Translations under genes and position numbers: made by a program | Shown: positions 43,134 to 52,589 of the stretch, piece by piece | How positions within the stretch are numbered: the stretch's first letter is position 1 | Layout of the letters: every line of letters begins with the position of its first letter | Notes under the pieces: model-generated | The model's input: the letters and a program-made list of their open reading frames with translations, nothing else | What the model was told of the DNA's origin: nothing | The model's database searches: none | DNA from: Acidimicrobiia bacterium | Lineage (GTDB): Bacteria > Actinomycetota > Acidimicrobiia > Acidimicrobiales > Bin134 | Length of the DNA: 52,808 nucleotides | Reading direction: 5' to 3' | Assembly: GCA_022819825.1 (NCBI GenBank) | Contig: JAJEGM010000031.1 | Location: forward strand, 1-52,808

Positions 43134-45451
43134 GATCCCGCTCCCTGCAATTGGTCGAACAAGTACTCAGGCGACACCGGCACCCGGTTTACTTGGACAC
43201 CCAACTCGGACAGGGCGTCCTCAATGGCGTTGGCCACCGCGGCTGGCGGCGAAATAGCTCCCGCCTCCCCCACACCCTTGATGCCCAGTGGATTGAGCGG
43301 AGATGGAGTCTCCAAATGGGCGACAGCCAATTCGGGCACCCCGGCGGCATCAGGCACCAGGTAGTCGGCCAGGCTGGGATTCTGGGGTTGGCCGTCAGCG
43401 TCGTACGCCGCCTGCTCGAACAGCGCCGCTCCGATCCCTTGGGTCACGCCCCCGGCGATCTGGCCGTCGACGATCATGGGAGAAAGCAGCGGTCCGCAGT
43501 CATGGGCCACCACGTAGTCCAAAACCTCCGTCGCGCCCGTGGACGGATCGACGGCCACCCGGGCCACATGCACCCCAGCGGCAAAGGTGACCGTAGGCGG
43601 CTCGAAGCAGACCACCTCGTCCAAGCCAGCGTTGCTGCCGTTGGCAAATACGCCTCCGGGGGCAAAGCCCGCAGCCACTTCGGCCAGCCCCATGCGCCGA
43701 GTGGGTGTTCCCACTACCTCTACCACGCCGTTTCGGATGCACAGGTCGGCGGGGGCCAGCTCCCACTGCTCCGCCACCGCGTCCAGAATCCGGTTGCGCA
43801 ACACGTTGGCCGCTTCGTAGATCGCACTGCCTGCTACCACCGCGCTGCGGCTGGCCAGCGTGCCCCACCCATGCTCTACCGCAGCGGTGTCACCCCCGAT
43901 CACCGTCACCTGCTCGGGGTCGACGCCCAGCGCCTGCGCGCACACTTCGGCGAACACGGTCTCATGTCCCTGACCCTGCGAACACGCGCCGGTGGCCACT
44001 TCAACCCAGCCGGTCTCGTCCACCCGCACCCGGGCGCTCTCGAAGGGTCCGACACCGGTGCCCTCCACATAGGTGGACATACCGACGCCGACTAGCCGAC
44101 CGTTGTCGTCCTGCGCCCCTCCCCGCAATCCATAGTCGATTTCGCCCAACTCCACGGCCTCCTCGAAGCATGCGTAGAAGTCACCGCTGTCGTAGGTCAT
44201 GGGAGTGCCATCCCGATAGTTGAGACCCACCGAATAGGGCATCTCGTCGGCGGTGATGAGATTGAGGCGGCGAAGCTCCACCGGGTCGATGCCCATCTCC
44301 CGGGCGGCCACGTCGATAATGCGGTCCATGGCGAAGACTGCTTCGGGCCTCCCCGCTCCCCGATAGGGGGAGACCGGGGCTTTGTTGGTGACCACCGCAG
44401 TAGCCTCCACATCCAGCGCCGGCACCCGGTAGCACCCGCACAGATGGGCCAACGTGTTGTAGGGCTGGACCACCCCGAGGGGATTGGCCGCCCCGTTGTC
44501 CACCACGAAGCGGTCGCGTACTCCCAGGATGCGGGCGTCGACATCGAGAGCGATCTCGATGTCGTGGATCTGGTCGCGTGACTGAATGGCGGCCAATCCG
44601 TGCTCGCTTCGCTGCTCCACCCATTTCAGCGGGACACCTGTCTCCAGGGCGAGGTAGGCCATGATCAGCTCCTCGGCGTAGGGAATGGCCTTGACGCCGA
44701 AGCCGCCACCCACATCGGGAGCCACCACCCGTATCCGGTGGGCAGGCCGACCCAGAGCCTTGGCTAGGGCGGTGCGCAGCGGGTGGGGAATCTGCGTGCT
44801 GCTCCACACGGTGAGCAGGTCGGTGCGGGGATCGTGTGCCGCCACCACACCCCTGGGCTCCATGGGGTGACAGGCCAGCCGGCCCGAGTGCAGCCGGCGG
44901 CGACTCACATGGGCGGCTTCGGCGAAGGCAGCGTCGATGTCGCCGAAGCCGGCGGCAACAAGCAGCGAGCGGTTGTCGGGCCAATGGTCGTATAGCCGGG
45001 GAGCGTCGGCGGCCAGCGCGGCGAAGGGATCCACCACCGCCGGGCGGGGGGCCAGGTCGAGGAGCACCCGGTCGGCCGCGTCGGCGGCCGCGTAGAGAGA
45101 GTCGGCGACAACCACTGCGATCGGATCGCCCACGTGCCGTACCCGGTCTACCGCCAGAAGCGGGCGACCCTCGTGGCGCACAAAGAGCCGGTCGTCGCCC
45201 AAGGATTCCAGCAGTTTGTCTTGGTAAACCCCGCCATCAGCCTCGTTGGGGGCCATCGTGTCTATGCGCCCGATCAGGTCTTTCCCTGTCCACCCGACAA
45301 CTCCGGGGGGAAGCTCCACCCCGTTCAGGTCGGCATGAGCCACCGGGCTGCGCACGAACGCGGCGTAGCGCATCGACGGCAGTTCGATGTCGGCCACATA
45401 GCGGCCGTTGCCCCTCAGCAGTCGGGGATCCTCACGCCTCGGGGTTCTCAC
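43130..45451 (-). CDS. Xanthine/CO dehydrogenase-type molybdenum hydroxylase, large subunit
   Basis: Encodes 773 residues from GTG 45451, which overlaps the aldolase stop (GTGA). Molybdopterin-binding motifs are DVGGGFGVKAIPYAEELIMA, SPYRGAGRPEAVFAMDRIID, GACSQGQGHETVFAEV and the catalytic-Glu loop GIKGVGEAGAISPPA. The YRGAGR sequence is the form II/general-hydroxylase type, not the CSFR loop of true CO dehydrogenase. These enzymes oxidise aldehydes or aromatic heterocycles with water as oxygen source. The usual 2Fe-2S small and FAD medium subunits are not encoded anywhere in this window, which is unusual. In-frame sequence up to 45787 is aldolase shadow. Confidence 0.9.
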   Translation of the reverse strand: MRTPRREDPRLLRGNGRYVADIELPSMRYAAFVRSPVAHADLNGVELPPGVVGWTGKDLIGRIDTMAPNEADGGVYQDKLLESLGDDRLFVRHEGRPLLAVDRVRHVGDPIAVVVADSLYAAADAADRVLLDLAPRPAVVDPFAALAADAPRLYDHWPDNRSLLVAAGFGDIDAAFAEAAHVSRRRLHSGRLACHPMEPRGVVAAHDPRTDLLTVWSSTQIPHPLRTALAKALGRPAHRIRVVAPDVGGGFGVKAIPYAEELIMAYLALETGVPLKWVEQRSEHGLAAIQSRDQIHDIEIALDVDARILGVRDRFVVDNGAANPLGVVQPYNTLAHLCGCYRVPALDVEATAVVTNKAPVSPYRGAGRPEAVFAMDRIIDVAAREMGIDPVELRRLNLITADEMPYSVGLNYRDGTPMTYDSGDFYACFEEAVELGEIDYGLRGGAQDDNGRLVGVGMSTYVEGTGVGPFESARVRVDETGWVEVATGACSQGQGHETVFAEVCAQALGVDPEQVTVIGGDTAAVEHGWGTLASRSAVVAGSAIYEAANVLRNRILDAVAEQWELAPADLCIRNGVVEVVGTPTRRMGLAEVAAGFAPGGVFANGSNAGLDEVVCFEPPTVTFAAGVHVARVAVDPSTGATEVLDYVVAHDCGPLLSPMIVDGQIAGGVTQGIGAALFEQAAYDADGQPQNPSLADYLVPDAAGVPELAVAHLETPSPLNPLGIKGVGEAGAISPPAAVANAIEDALSELGVQVNRVPVSPEYLFDQLQGAGS

Positions 45452-46161
45452 CGGGCCAACTCCACGGCCCAGTAATCCCACTGGGTATGGGTGTACTCCT
45501 CCAGGGTCAGGCCGTCGGTGAGCAGATCGTCGGTGAGCTCCGAACGATCGATGGCCTCCACCGAGCCGATGCCCTGGGCCATGATCTGCAACCGGGCGGA
45601 ACGCTCGAGGTTGACGGCGCTCACGGTTGCCTCCTCGATGGTCGACCCCACCACGGTCAGCCCGTGGCCCTTCAACAGGATGCCCTTCCGGTCGGCCAGG
45701 GCCGCGGCCACCGCTCGGCCTCGCTCGGTGTTGTCGATCTGCACCGCGGAGTCGTACACCGGCACGCCGTCGGCGAACAGCGTGCACAGGTGCCAGACCG
45801 GGGCGAGGGGAACATCGGTCATCGAGAACGCGATGCAGTGCATGGGGTGGGCATGGATCACCGCCCCCACATCAGGACGGGCCCGGTAGATCTCGGTGTG
45901 CATGAACCGCTCACCAGGAGCATCCATCGATCCCTCGACCACTTCGCCCTCCAGGTCCATCACCACTACGTCGCTGGGCTCGGTCTCGGCCAGGTCCTTC
46001 ACGTCGTCATGGGTGTGGCCCAGCACCGCCACCAAGTCGGTGCCCGGAATCCGGGCCGAGGGATGGCCGAAGGGGCCGATCAGCCGCTCGCGGACCAATA
46101 TCCGCGTCGAGGTGGCGATCTTCTCTTTGAGAACCGGGATGGCCTCGGTGTTGTTGCTCAT
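45448..46161 (-). CDS. Class II aldolase/adducin-family protein
   Basis: Encodes 237 residues from ATG 46161, which overlaps the aldehyde dehydrogenase stop (ATGA). Family signs are GHPSARIPGTDLVAVLGHTH, the zinc-binding pair HAHPMHCIAFS, and GILLKGHGLTVVGSTIEEAT. Members include fuculose-/ribulose-phosphate aldolases and epimerases, but also decarboxylase-like relatives in aromatic catabolism. Specific chemistry is not readable. Confidence 0.88.
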   Translation of the reverse strand: MSNNTEAIPVLKEKIATSTRILVRERLIGPFGHPSARIPGTDLVAVLGHTHDDVKDLAETEPSDVVVMDLEGEVVEGSMDAPGERFMHTEIYRARPDVGAVIHAHPMHCIAFSMTDVPLAPVWHLCTLFADGVPVYDSAVQIDNTERGRAVAAALADRKGILLKGHGLTVVGSTIEEATVSAVNLERSARLQIMAQGIGSVEAIDRSELTDDLLTDGLTLEEYTHTQWDYWAVELAR

Positions 46162-47639
46162 TGGCGTGCTCCGATGTCGAGAACGTGAACGACCTTGGTT
46201 CGGGTATAGCTGAGCAGCGACTCCATCGACCCCTCTGACCCCAGCCCGGAGTCCTTGTATCCCCCGAACGGTGTTTCCAGGAAGTGCTGGCCTCGCCCGT
46301 TGATCCACACACACCCGGCCTGCACGCGGCGGGCGGCGTCCATGGCCCAGTCCAAGTCGTTGGTGATGATGTTGGCGGTCAGCCCGTAGCGGGTGGCATT
46401 GGCCTGGGCAATGAGGTCGTCCCGATCCCGCCACTCCAGCACCGACAGCACCGGCCCGAAGATCTCCTCGGCGGCGATGGTGTGGCCTGGCTCTACCCGG
46501 TCGAACAGCGTCGGCGCCAGGTAGTACCCGCCCTCTGGAGCGCCCTCGGGAGCGCCCCCTCCCCTGATCATCCGGGCACCCTCGGTCTGCCCAGACTCCA
46601 CGTAGCCTTGCACTCGGCTGAGCTGGGGCTCAGAGACCAGCGGTCCCATGGTGGTGGCTGTATCGAGGGGATCTCCCACCCTGATCTGGTCGAGCCGGGC
46701 GGCCACTGCGTCCACGATCTCGTCGTGCAGGTGAGCAGGGGCGTAGAGCCGGGAAGTCGATCCGCAAGACTGCCCCTGGGAAGACTCGAAGTTCATCCCC
46801 CCCACGGCCTGCTCAGCCACGAATGCGGGATCGGCGTCGGGTGCCACCAACAGGGGGTTTTTGCCCCCCAGTTCCACGGTCACGTGCTTCACCCGCCCGG
46901 ATGCGGCGGCGGCCTCCATGACCCGCAGTCCAGTGGTCCCTCGCCCGGTGAAGCCGATGCGGCTGATGCCCGGGTGGGCCACCAGGGCTTCGCCGGTGGT
47001 GGCCCCGTTTCCGGTGAGCACGGTGAGCACGCCGGGAGGCAGGACCTCCGCCGCCAGATAGGCCACCTCCAGGGGGGAAACAGGGGTTTGGTCGGGAGCC
47101 TTCACGACAACGGTGTTGCCCGCAGCCAAAGGGGCGGCTGAGTGGAACAGGGTGAACATCAGTGGATGGTTGAAGGGCAGGATGCGGGCCACCACGCCGT
47201 AGGGCTCCCGCAGGGTCAGATGGAGGCTGTTGGCCGACGCCGGCAGGGTCTTCCCGTGCAGCTCTCGGGCGATGCCGGCGAAATAATCCAGGGCATCGGC
47301 CCCGTAGGCCACGTCGTTGCGCATGGCGGCCACGGGATTGCCGCTGTCCATGGCGTCGATCCGGGCCAGACGCTCGGCCTGCGACCGCACCGCATCGGCC
47401 AGGTCGCGCAGATACCGGCCCCGCTCTGCCGCCGAGAGCGCCGCCCACTCCGGCTGGGCCTCGGCGGCTGCCCCGACGGCGCGATCCACTACCGCGGCGT
47501 CGGCCAGAGGCACCTCGGCCACTGTCTCACCGGTGCCCGGAGCGATAGCCGCCATCATGTCGCCATCGGATACCTCGCGGTCGCCCACCAGTAGCGGATA
47601 GCGGTCGCGGAGATCAGCGGCCAGCAGTTTGGAAGTCAT
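46158..47639 (-). CDS. NAD(P)-dependent aldehyde dehydrogenase
   Basis: Encodes 493 residues, the usual length. Catalytic residues are present: Asn 157 (PFNHP), Glu 256 in VELGGKNP and Cys 292 in QGQSCGSTSR. TGRGTTGLRVMEAA is the cofactor loop. It is placed to oxidise the aldehyde made by the neighbouring Zn-alcohol dehydrogenase or GMC enzyme. It overlaps both neighbours by 4 nt. Confidence 0.94.
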   Translation of the reverse strand: MTSKLLAADLRDRYPLLVGDREVSDGDMMAAIAPGTGETVAEVPLADAAVVDRAVGAAAEAQPEWAALSAAERGRYLRDLADAVRSQAERLARIDAMDSGNPVAAMRNDVAYGADALDYFAGIARELHGKTLPASANSLHLTLREPYGVVARILPFNHPLMFTLFHSAAPLAAGNTVVVKAPDQTPVSPLEVAYLAAEVLPPGVLTVLTGNGATTGEALVAHPGISRIGFTGRGTTGLRVMEAAAASGRVKHVTVELGGKNPLLVAPDADPAFVAEQAVGGMNFESSQGQSCGSTSRLYAPAHLHDEIVDAVAARLDQIRVGDPLDTATTMGPLVSEPQLSRVQGYVESGQTEGARMIRGGGAPEGAPEGGYYLAPTLFDRVEPGHTIAAEEIFGPVLSVLEWRDRDDLIAQANATRYGLTANIITNDLDWAMDAARRVQAGCVWINGRGQHFLETPFGGYKDSGLGSEGSMESLLSYTRTKVVHVLDIGARQ

Positions 47640-48724
47640 GGGACGATCACCGGCTTCATCTCGGCACCGGCTCGCATGGCGGCCAAGGCGTCAGTCACCT
47701 GATCCAACGAATAGGTGGTTGAGCACACTGCCGATTCCAATCCCAACTCGACGCTATGCCGGTCGAGGAATCGGAGGGCATCGTGGAAGTGGGAGATGTC
47801 GGCCGAAAGCGAGGTCCTCACCGTGAGTTGGCGAACTTTCATGGCCGTGGTCGCCACGGGCACCGTTTCGCCATGGGCCTGGCCGATCACCATGAGCGTG
47901 CCGCCGGCTCGCACCATCTCCATTCCCTCGGTGAAGGCGTTGGGCGGTCCAGCGCATTCGATCACGATGTCTCCTCCCCGGCCTTGCGTCATGTTGCGTA
48001 CCGCTTCGATTCTCTCGTCCGGCTCGGTGTGATCGATGTCGATGCGAGAGGTGAGGCCCCACTCTTCGGTGGCGGCCAGCCGGGATGCGGGCGCACCGAT
48101 GAGGATCACCTGGCTGGCCCCACTCCGCAGCGCCGCCGCTGCGGCCAGGACCCCGACAGGCCCAGCACCGAGAACTACCACCGAGTCGCTGAACCGGATG
48201 CGGGGCATGCGATCGAGGGCGTGCATCACCGTGCGCAGGGCGCAAGTGGCCGCCGATGCGAGCGGGCTGGACACCCCCTCGGGCACCCGCAGCACCCGCG
48301 AATCGGGCGAGATGTGCAGGTGTTCGGAGAACGTTCCGTTGACGGCGCCCTCCTCGTAGGGCCCCCACCCATAGCCCATTGTGTTCTCGCACAGGGTGGG
48401 CTGTTTGGCCACTGCGCAGAAATAGCACCGGCCGCACCAATTGTGAGCCCACACGACGCGGTCGCCGGGCCGAAGCGGCTGGCCAAGCGCGTCGTGCTCC
48501 AGCCCCGCTCCCAGTTCGACAACCGTGCCGGTGCCCTCGTGGCCCATCACCAAGGGCAGACTGGCCAACTGCTCGAAGACGCCATCACAAATGTGTACGT
48601 CGGTTCCGCATACGGTGGCGGCGTCAACCCGCACCAGCGCGCCCCCTGGAAGAACCGGTCCCAAGTCGAGTGTTTCCACCGCGGGTCCGCGGCTGTAGTC
48701 CGACAAAATCACCGCCCGGCTCAT
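47636..48724 (-). CDS. Zinc-dependent alcohol dehydrogenase (MDR family)
   Basis: Encodes 362 residues from ATG 48724, which overlaps the preceding stop (ATGA). Catalytic-zinc motifs are VCGTDVHICDG and MGHEGTGTVVELG. Structural-zinc cysteines are in CGRCYFCAVAKQPTLC. The NAD-binding turn is LGAGPVGVLAAAAALRSGA. It is related to threonine/sorbitol-type dehydrogenases that oxidise polyols or amino alcohols. The earlier in-frame ATG 48877 overlaps the next gene and is rejected. Confidence 0.93.
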   Translation of the reverse strand: MSRAVILSDYSRGPAVETLDLGPVLPGGALVRVDAATVCGTDVHICDGVFEQLASLPLVMGHEGTGTVVELGAGLEHDALGQPLRPGDRVVWAHNWCGRCYFCAVAKQPTLCENTMGYGWGPYEEGAVNGTFSEHLHISPDSRVLRVPEGVSSPLASAATCALRTVMHALDRMPRIRFSDSVVVLGAGPVGVLAAAAALRSGASQVILIGAPASRLAATEEWGLTSRIDIDHTEPDERIEAVRNMTQGRGGDIVIECAGPPNAFTEGMEMVRAGGTLMVIGQAHGETVPVATTAMKVRQLTVRTSLSADISHFHDALRFLDRHSVELGLESAVCSTTYSLDQVTDALAAMRAGAEMKPVIVP

Positions 48725-49164
48725 CCTGGGACCTCCCGCCAGATCGGGCCTCGGTCGACAACCGGATCGAGCAGACCCTCGGCCACCCACTCGGTGTATG
48801 CGAAGGGATCGTAGGTTTTGGCCGCTTGGCCCGGATAACCGATCAGCTCGCGTACCACCGGACTGAGGTAATAGCACGCCGCCACTGCGGTGGTAAGGGC
48901 GACGTAGGCGTCTTCGTCCTCCTCATGGAGCGCCGACAGCCGATCGATGGTGAATAAAGAAGGATCAAGCGCATCCACCGCCCGGACCAGAGGCTGGTGT
49001 AGATCCTTGCGCCAGCCCAGGACTTGGGGCAGATAAGACTCCACTGCCTTCACGTCAGAGACTGCGGGCATCCCGTGGGCGGCGGGCAGCATCACGTCGG
49101 CGAGAGCGGTCAATCGGTGGATGTCGATATCGGCCGTCGGGGCGGGCGATGTGGGCGTCGTCAT
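48721..49164 (-). CDS. Gluconate 2-dehydrogenase subunit 3-like protein
   Basis: Encodes 147 residues. The helical core with ALADVMLPAAHGMPAVSDV, ALTTAVAACYYLSPVVRELI and GYPGQAAKTYDP fits the small partner of membrane-linked GMC sugar dehydrogenases. Its ATG overlaps the GMC oxidoreductase stop by 4 nt, supporting a two-subunit enzyme. Most relatives carry a Tat or Sec signal. None is visible here, matching the signal-less large subunit, so this complex looks cytoplasmic. Confidence 0.75.
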   Translation of the reverse strand: MTTPTSPAPTADIDIHRLTALADVMLPAAHGMPAVSDVKAVESYLPQVLGWRKDLHQPLVRAVDALDPSLFTIDRLSALHEEDEDAYVALTTAVAACYYLSPVVRELIGYPGQAAKTYDPFAYTEWVAEGLLDPVVDRGPIWREVPG

Positions 49165-50771
49165 GCCGGGACCTTCTGCTCGCTGCGGTGTTGAACCAAT
49201 AGGTCCGCGGTTCGCAAGGCCAGCGCGGTGATCGTGCAGGTGGGGTTCACCCCGGAGCTGGTTACGAACACGCTGGCATCGGCGATGTACAGGTTGGGCA
49301 CATCATGGGCCTGCTGGCGGGTGTTGACCACCGAGGAGGCCGAGTCGTTACCCATGCGGGCGGTTCCCATGAGGTGCCATCCCGAATAGGGGATCATGCT
49401 GGCCACCGCGGTCTCCCGGCACCTCGATGCCCTCAGCGACTCTTCAGCCCTGGCTTCCTGGAAGGCCATCAATCGCCGTGAGTGGTCGGAGATTCGGTAG
49501 CTCACCCGGGGTGCGGGAATGCCGTGGCTGTCGGTGCGTTCCGGGTCGAGATCCACGCGGTTGGACTCCTCGGGGAGATCCTCGCCAAAGATGGCCCAGC
49601 TCGCCCCCCGTCCGAATGTACGACCCATGAGCTCATGATGATCGGGGCCCCATACCTCGTTGCCAGCCCGCATAGGCAAGATGTGGTTGAGGGGACCGCC
49701 CACTGGCGAAAGGGCCCACTTGGCCCCTCGCACGAATCCCCGGTCGGGATCGGTCTCGTAAAACTGGTAGCTGGTGATGCTGGCCCCGAAGTGGCCTTGC
49801 CAGCCCTCCACCTGGTCGTCCCACCACCCAGTGACCACCGAGAACGGGTGCATCATCAAGCGCCGACCCACCAAGCCGCTGGAGTTGGCCAGCCCGTCGG
49901 GACAATGGCGATCGTCGGCGGAGAGCAGCAGTAGTCGGGCAGTGCCGATGGCATTGGCGGCCAAGATCACCACGTCGGCTTCCTGATGGTGCTCGACGCC
50001 GGAGCGGTCCAGCCACACGGCCCCAGTGGCCAACCCTCGCGGGTCCATCGTGATCCGGCTGACTCGGGCCCCGGTGATGAGCCGGGCGCCAGCGGCAGTC
50101 GCCTTGGGCCAGTGGGTCAGGTCGGTGGAGGCCTTGGCCCCCTCGGCGCATCCCGATGTACACACCCCCCGCTGCACGCAGGGTCTCCGCCCGTCGTAGG
50201 GGGCGGACAAGATTGCGTTGGGCTCGGGCCACCAGTGCCATCCCAGGCGGTTGTGTCCTTCGGCCACCCGCCGCCCGGCCGCGCCCAAGGGCAGCGGCGG
50301 CAGCGGATAGTCATCGTGGGGCGGATAGGCCGGGTCTCCGGCCAAGCCGGACACGCCGATCTGCTGGTCGATGGCGTTGTAATAGGGAACCAGGTCCGAA
50401 TAGGCGATGGGCCAGTCGTCGGCCACCCCGTCCATAGTCCGCACCCGGAAATCCGATGGGAGCATCCGGGGCCACGTCCCCGCGTAGATGATCATGCTGC
50501 CCCCCACTGCGTTGTACATCAGGGGCTCGATGTCCGAGTCGTCATGGACCACCGGATAATCCTCCGGGCGACTCCGCACATTGGGGCTCATGGCCCAGTC
50601 CTTGCGGATGGCCAGCTCCCAGTCGGGGCGAGCGCCGGGGAACGCGGACCTATCGGGCCAATCGCCCTGCTCGAGGCAGACAACATCGAAGCCGTGCTCG
50701 GCCAAGTGGCGCGCGGCCACCCCGCCGGAGGCACCGGCGCCAATGATGAGGACGTCGGCCCGATAGGTCAT
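49161..50771 (-). CDS. GMC-family FAD oxidoreductase
   Basis: Encodes 536 residues. The N-terminal FAD motif is VLIIGAGASGGVAARHLAEH, VGGSMIIYAGTWPRML is the second GMC signature, and the C-terminal domain has the active-site His in GWHLMGTARMGND plus FVTSSGVNPTCTITALALRT. GMC enzymes oxidise primary or secondary alcohols, sugars or polyols. Four cysteines in CVQRGVCTSGC resemble those of gluconate/sorbose-type dehydrogenases. It is 33 bp downstream of the binding lipoprotein and overlaps the subunit 3-like gene. Confidence 0.92.
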   Translation of the reverse strand: MTYRADVLIIGAGASGGVAARHLAEHGFDVVCLEQGDWPDRSAFPGARPDWELAIRKDWAMSPNVRSRPEDYPVVHDDSDIEPLMYNAVGGSMIIYAGTWPRMLPSDFRVRTMDGVADDWPIAYSDLVPYYNAIDQQIGVSGLAGDPAYPPHDDYPLPPLPLGAAGRRVAEGHNRLGWHWWPEPNAILSAPYDGRRPCVQRGVCTSGCAEGAKASTDLTHWPKATAAGARLITGARVSRITMDPRGLATGAVWLDRSGVEHHQEADVVILAANAIGTARLLLLSADDRHCPDGLANSSGLVGRRLMMHPFSVVTGWWDDQVEGWQGHFGASITSYQFYETDPDRGFVRGAKWALSPVGGPLNHILPMRAGNEVWGPDHHELMGRTFGRGASWAIFGEDLPEESNRVDLDPERTDSHGIPAPRVSYRISDHSRRLMAFQEARAEESLRASRCRETAVASMIPYSGWHLMGTARMGNDSASSVVNTRQQAHDVPNLYIADASVFVTSSGVNPTCTITALALRTADLLVQHRSEQKVPA

Positions 50772-50804
50772 GTTCGCTAGTGGGTTACCGGAGGGTGAGT
50801 ACCC

Positions 50805-51800
50805 CTACCGGAGATCGGCGTTGGTCATGCCTTCAATGGTGTCGGCATCCACCACGAAGGTGGGGGCCTGGATGAAGTACCCCTGGCCGGTGCTGCCGGT
50901 AGTGAGGTACTGGTGAGCGACCTCGGCGGTCTGCCAACCCCACTGGTAGCCCCGCAGAGCTATGGTCATGTCCACGCCGGACCCGGCCCGGATTTGGTCG
51001 AAGACCGCGGGCTCGCCGTCGGTCCCGCTGATGAGGATGTCGGCGTGGTCGATGCCAGCCTCTTCCACGGCGGTGGCCGCACCCAATGCCAGAGCATCGC
51101 TGTCGGCCCAGATGCCGTCGAGGTCGGGATTGGCGGTCAAGGCGTCTTGCGCCAGCCGGAGGCCTTCCTCAGCCGTGAAGCTGTTGGCGCTCTGGTTGAA
51201 CACCACTTCGATGCCAGGGTTGTTTTCCATGGTGTGCTCGAAGCCCTCGCGGCGCTTCTCCACGTACTCGCTTGCCCCCGGGCCGCCGATGCGGGCGATC
51301 TTGCCCGATCCGCCGAGTTGCTCGACCATCCACTCGGTCTGCTTGGTGCCCTCAACACCCCAATCGGTGCCGATGAAGCCGATCTCCGGAGCAGCCTCCT
51401 GAACGCTGTCGCCGGTGGACAGCATGGGAATGCCGGCGGCCGCGGCGGCCTCATAGGCGGGAATGAGCGCTTGGCGGTCGCCCGGCGAGGCGATGATTAG
51501 ATCAACCCCCTGGGTCACGAAGTCCTCAATCTGAGCCACCTGGTCTTCGATCACGTACGCGGCATCCGCGGCGACAAAGTTCCAGCAGTTCTGGGCGCCG
51601 AAATCACGCAGCCCGGCTTCGAGGTCGCGGAAGTACAAGATGAAGGTGGCCAAGTTGGCGTACCGCACCTCGTAGATTTCTTCGCAGCCCCCGTCGCCCG
51701 ACGCGGTGTCGTCGTCATCGTCGTTGCCGCACGCCGATGCCACCAGTCCAAAGACCAACAGCAGCGCTAGCAGCTTTATCAACAGGTTTTTGGTTTTCAT
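50805..51800 (-). CDS. Sugar-type ABC transporter substrate-binding lipoprotein
   Basis: Encodes 331 residues. The lipoprotein signal is MKTKNLLIKLLALLLVFGLV, with Cys in VASACGND, then an Asp/Gly-rich spacer. The mature part is a Peripla_BP_4 (RbsB-like) fold: VDLIIASPGDRQALIPAYEA, GIPMLSTGD, IGFIGTDWGVEGTKQTEWMV and DLDGIWADSDALALGAATAV. GGGGAAC lies 3 nt before ATG 51800. It is 19 bp downstream of the permease. The ligand is unknown, but the fold points to a sugar, polyol or similar compound. Confidence 0.92.
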   Translation of the reverse strand: MKTKNLLIKLLALLLVFGLVASACGNDDDDDTASGDGGCEEIYEVRYANLATFILYFRDLEAGLRDFGAQNCWNFVAADAAYVIEDQVAQIEDFVTQGVDLIIASPGDRQALIPAYEAAAAAGIPMLSTGDSVQEAAPEIGFIGTDWGVEGTKQTEWMVEQLGGSGKIARIGGPGASEYVEKRREGFEHTMENNPGIEVVFNQSANSFTAEEGLRLAQDALTANPDLDGIWADSDALALGAATAVEEAGIDHADILISGTDGEPAVFDQIRAGSGVDMTIALRGYQWGWQTAEVAHQYLTTGSTGQGYFIQAPTFVVDADTIEGMTNADLR

Positions 51801-51819
51801 TGTGTTCCCCTCCGGGTGT

Positions 51820-52589
51820 TTATGGTTGCTCCAACGTCGAGGGGGCCGATTGCTCGGCCTGCTCCACGTCTTGGAGTTCTTGGTCTGCCGAGCGAGCCGA
51901 TTGCTCGGCTAGCTCGATGGCGCGACGTTCTTCGTCGAGTTCATGTTCTACTTCGACTTCGATTGCGGTGTCCTCGCTCCGGTTGGCCCACCGCTCCAGG
52001 TAGCGGCGCAAGAACTGAGAAGTCATTGCCAGCACGAACACCACACCGAGCCAGACGTCTTGCATGTTTGACGACACGTTGAGGAGATTCAGGCTGTTGC
52101 GAATCACCCCGATCAGTAGGACGCCGGCCAGGGTTCGGGGAATCGAGCCCCGTCCTCCGAACAGATTGGTACCCCCGAGCACCACGGCGGCCACCGCGTA
52201 TAGCTCGGTAAGCACCGCGGCATTGGGCTGGCCGACGTTGACCCGCCCCAACAAGGTGAAGCCGCCGACGGCAACAGCCAGGCCCCCCAAAACAAACACC
52301 GTGACCCGCACCCGGGTGACGTTGATGCCAGCTCGGCGGGCTGCTTCGGCGTTGCCCCCCACTGCGTAGATCCGCAATCCGAACCGGGAATATCGAAGGA
52401 TGATGTGGTAGACGACGCCAAGGCCTAGAGCCACCCAGATGGGCATCCGCAGTCCGATGAACTCTCCGCTCCACCACGCCTTCCATCCGCCGGGGAGGTT
52501 GCCCACGGTGTTGCCCGCGGTGATCTCCCGAGCCAGGCCTCGGGCCATGATCAGCAGCCCCAAGGTGGTGATGAACGAGGGAACTTTTA
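51820..52589 (-). pseudogene. RbsC-like ABC permease truncated at its 5' end by an IS
   Basis: About 256 codons of a ribose-type permease (BPD_transp_2 family) are readable: LKVPSFITTLGLLIMARGLA, FGLRIYAVGGNAEAARRAGI and ELYAVAAVVLGGTNLFGGRG. The C-terminus carries an unusual Glu/Ala-rich charged tail. Members are usually 310-350 residues, so roughly 70-90 N-terminal residues with the first membrane spans are missing. At about 52589 the sequence passes into insertion-sequence DNA. The frame stays open to ATG 52680, so a chimera with about 31 IS-derived residues could be made, but it would lack the normal start. Transport by this operon is therefore probably impaired, unless the rest lies beyond the IS. 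Confidence 0.8.

Noticed and set aside
45452-45787. N-terminal extension of the molybdenum hydroxylase as a fused 2Fe-2S domain
   Set aside because: No Cys cluster pattern; Arg/Gly-rich shadow of the aldolase gene.
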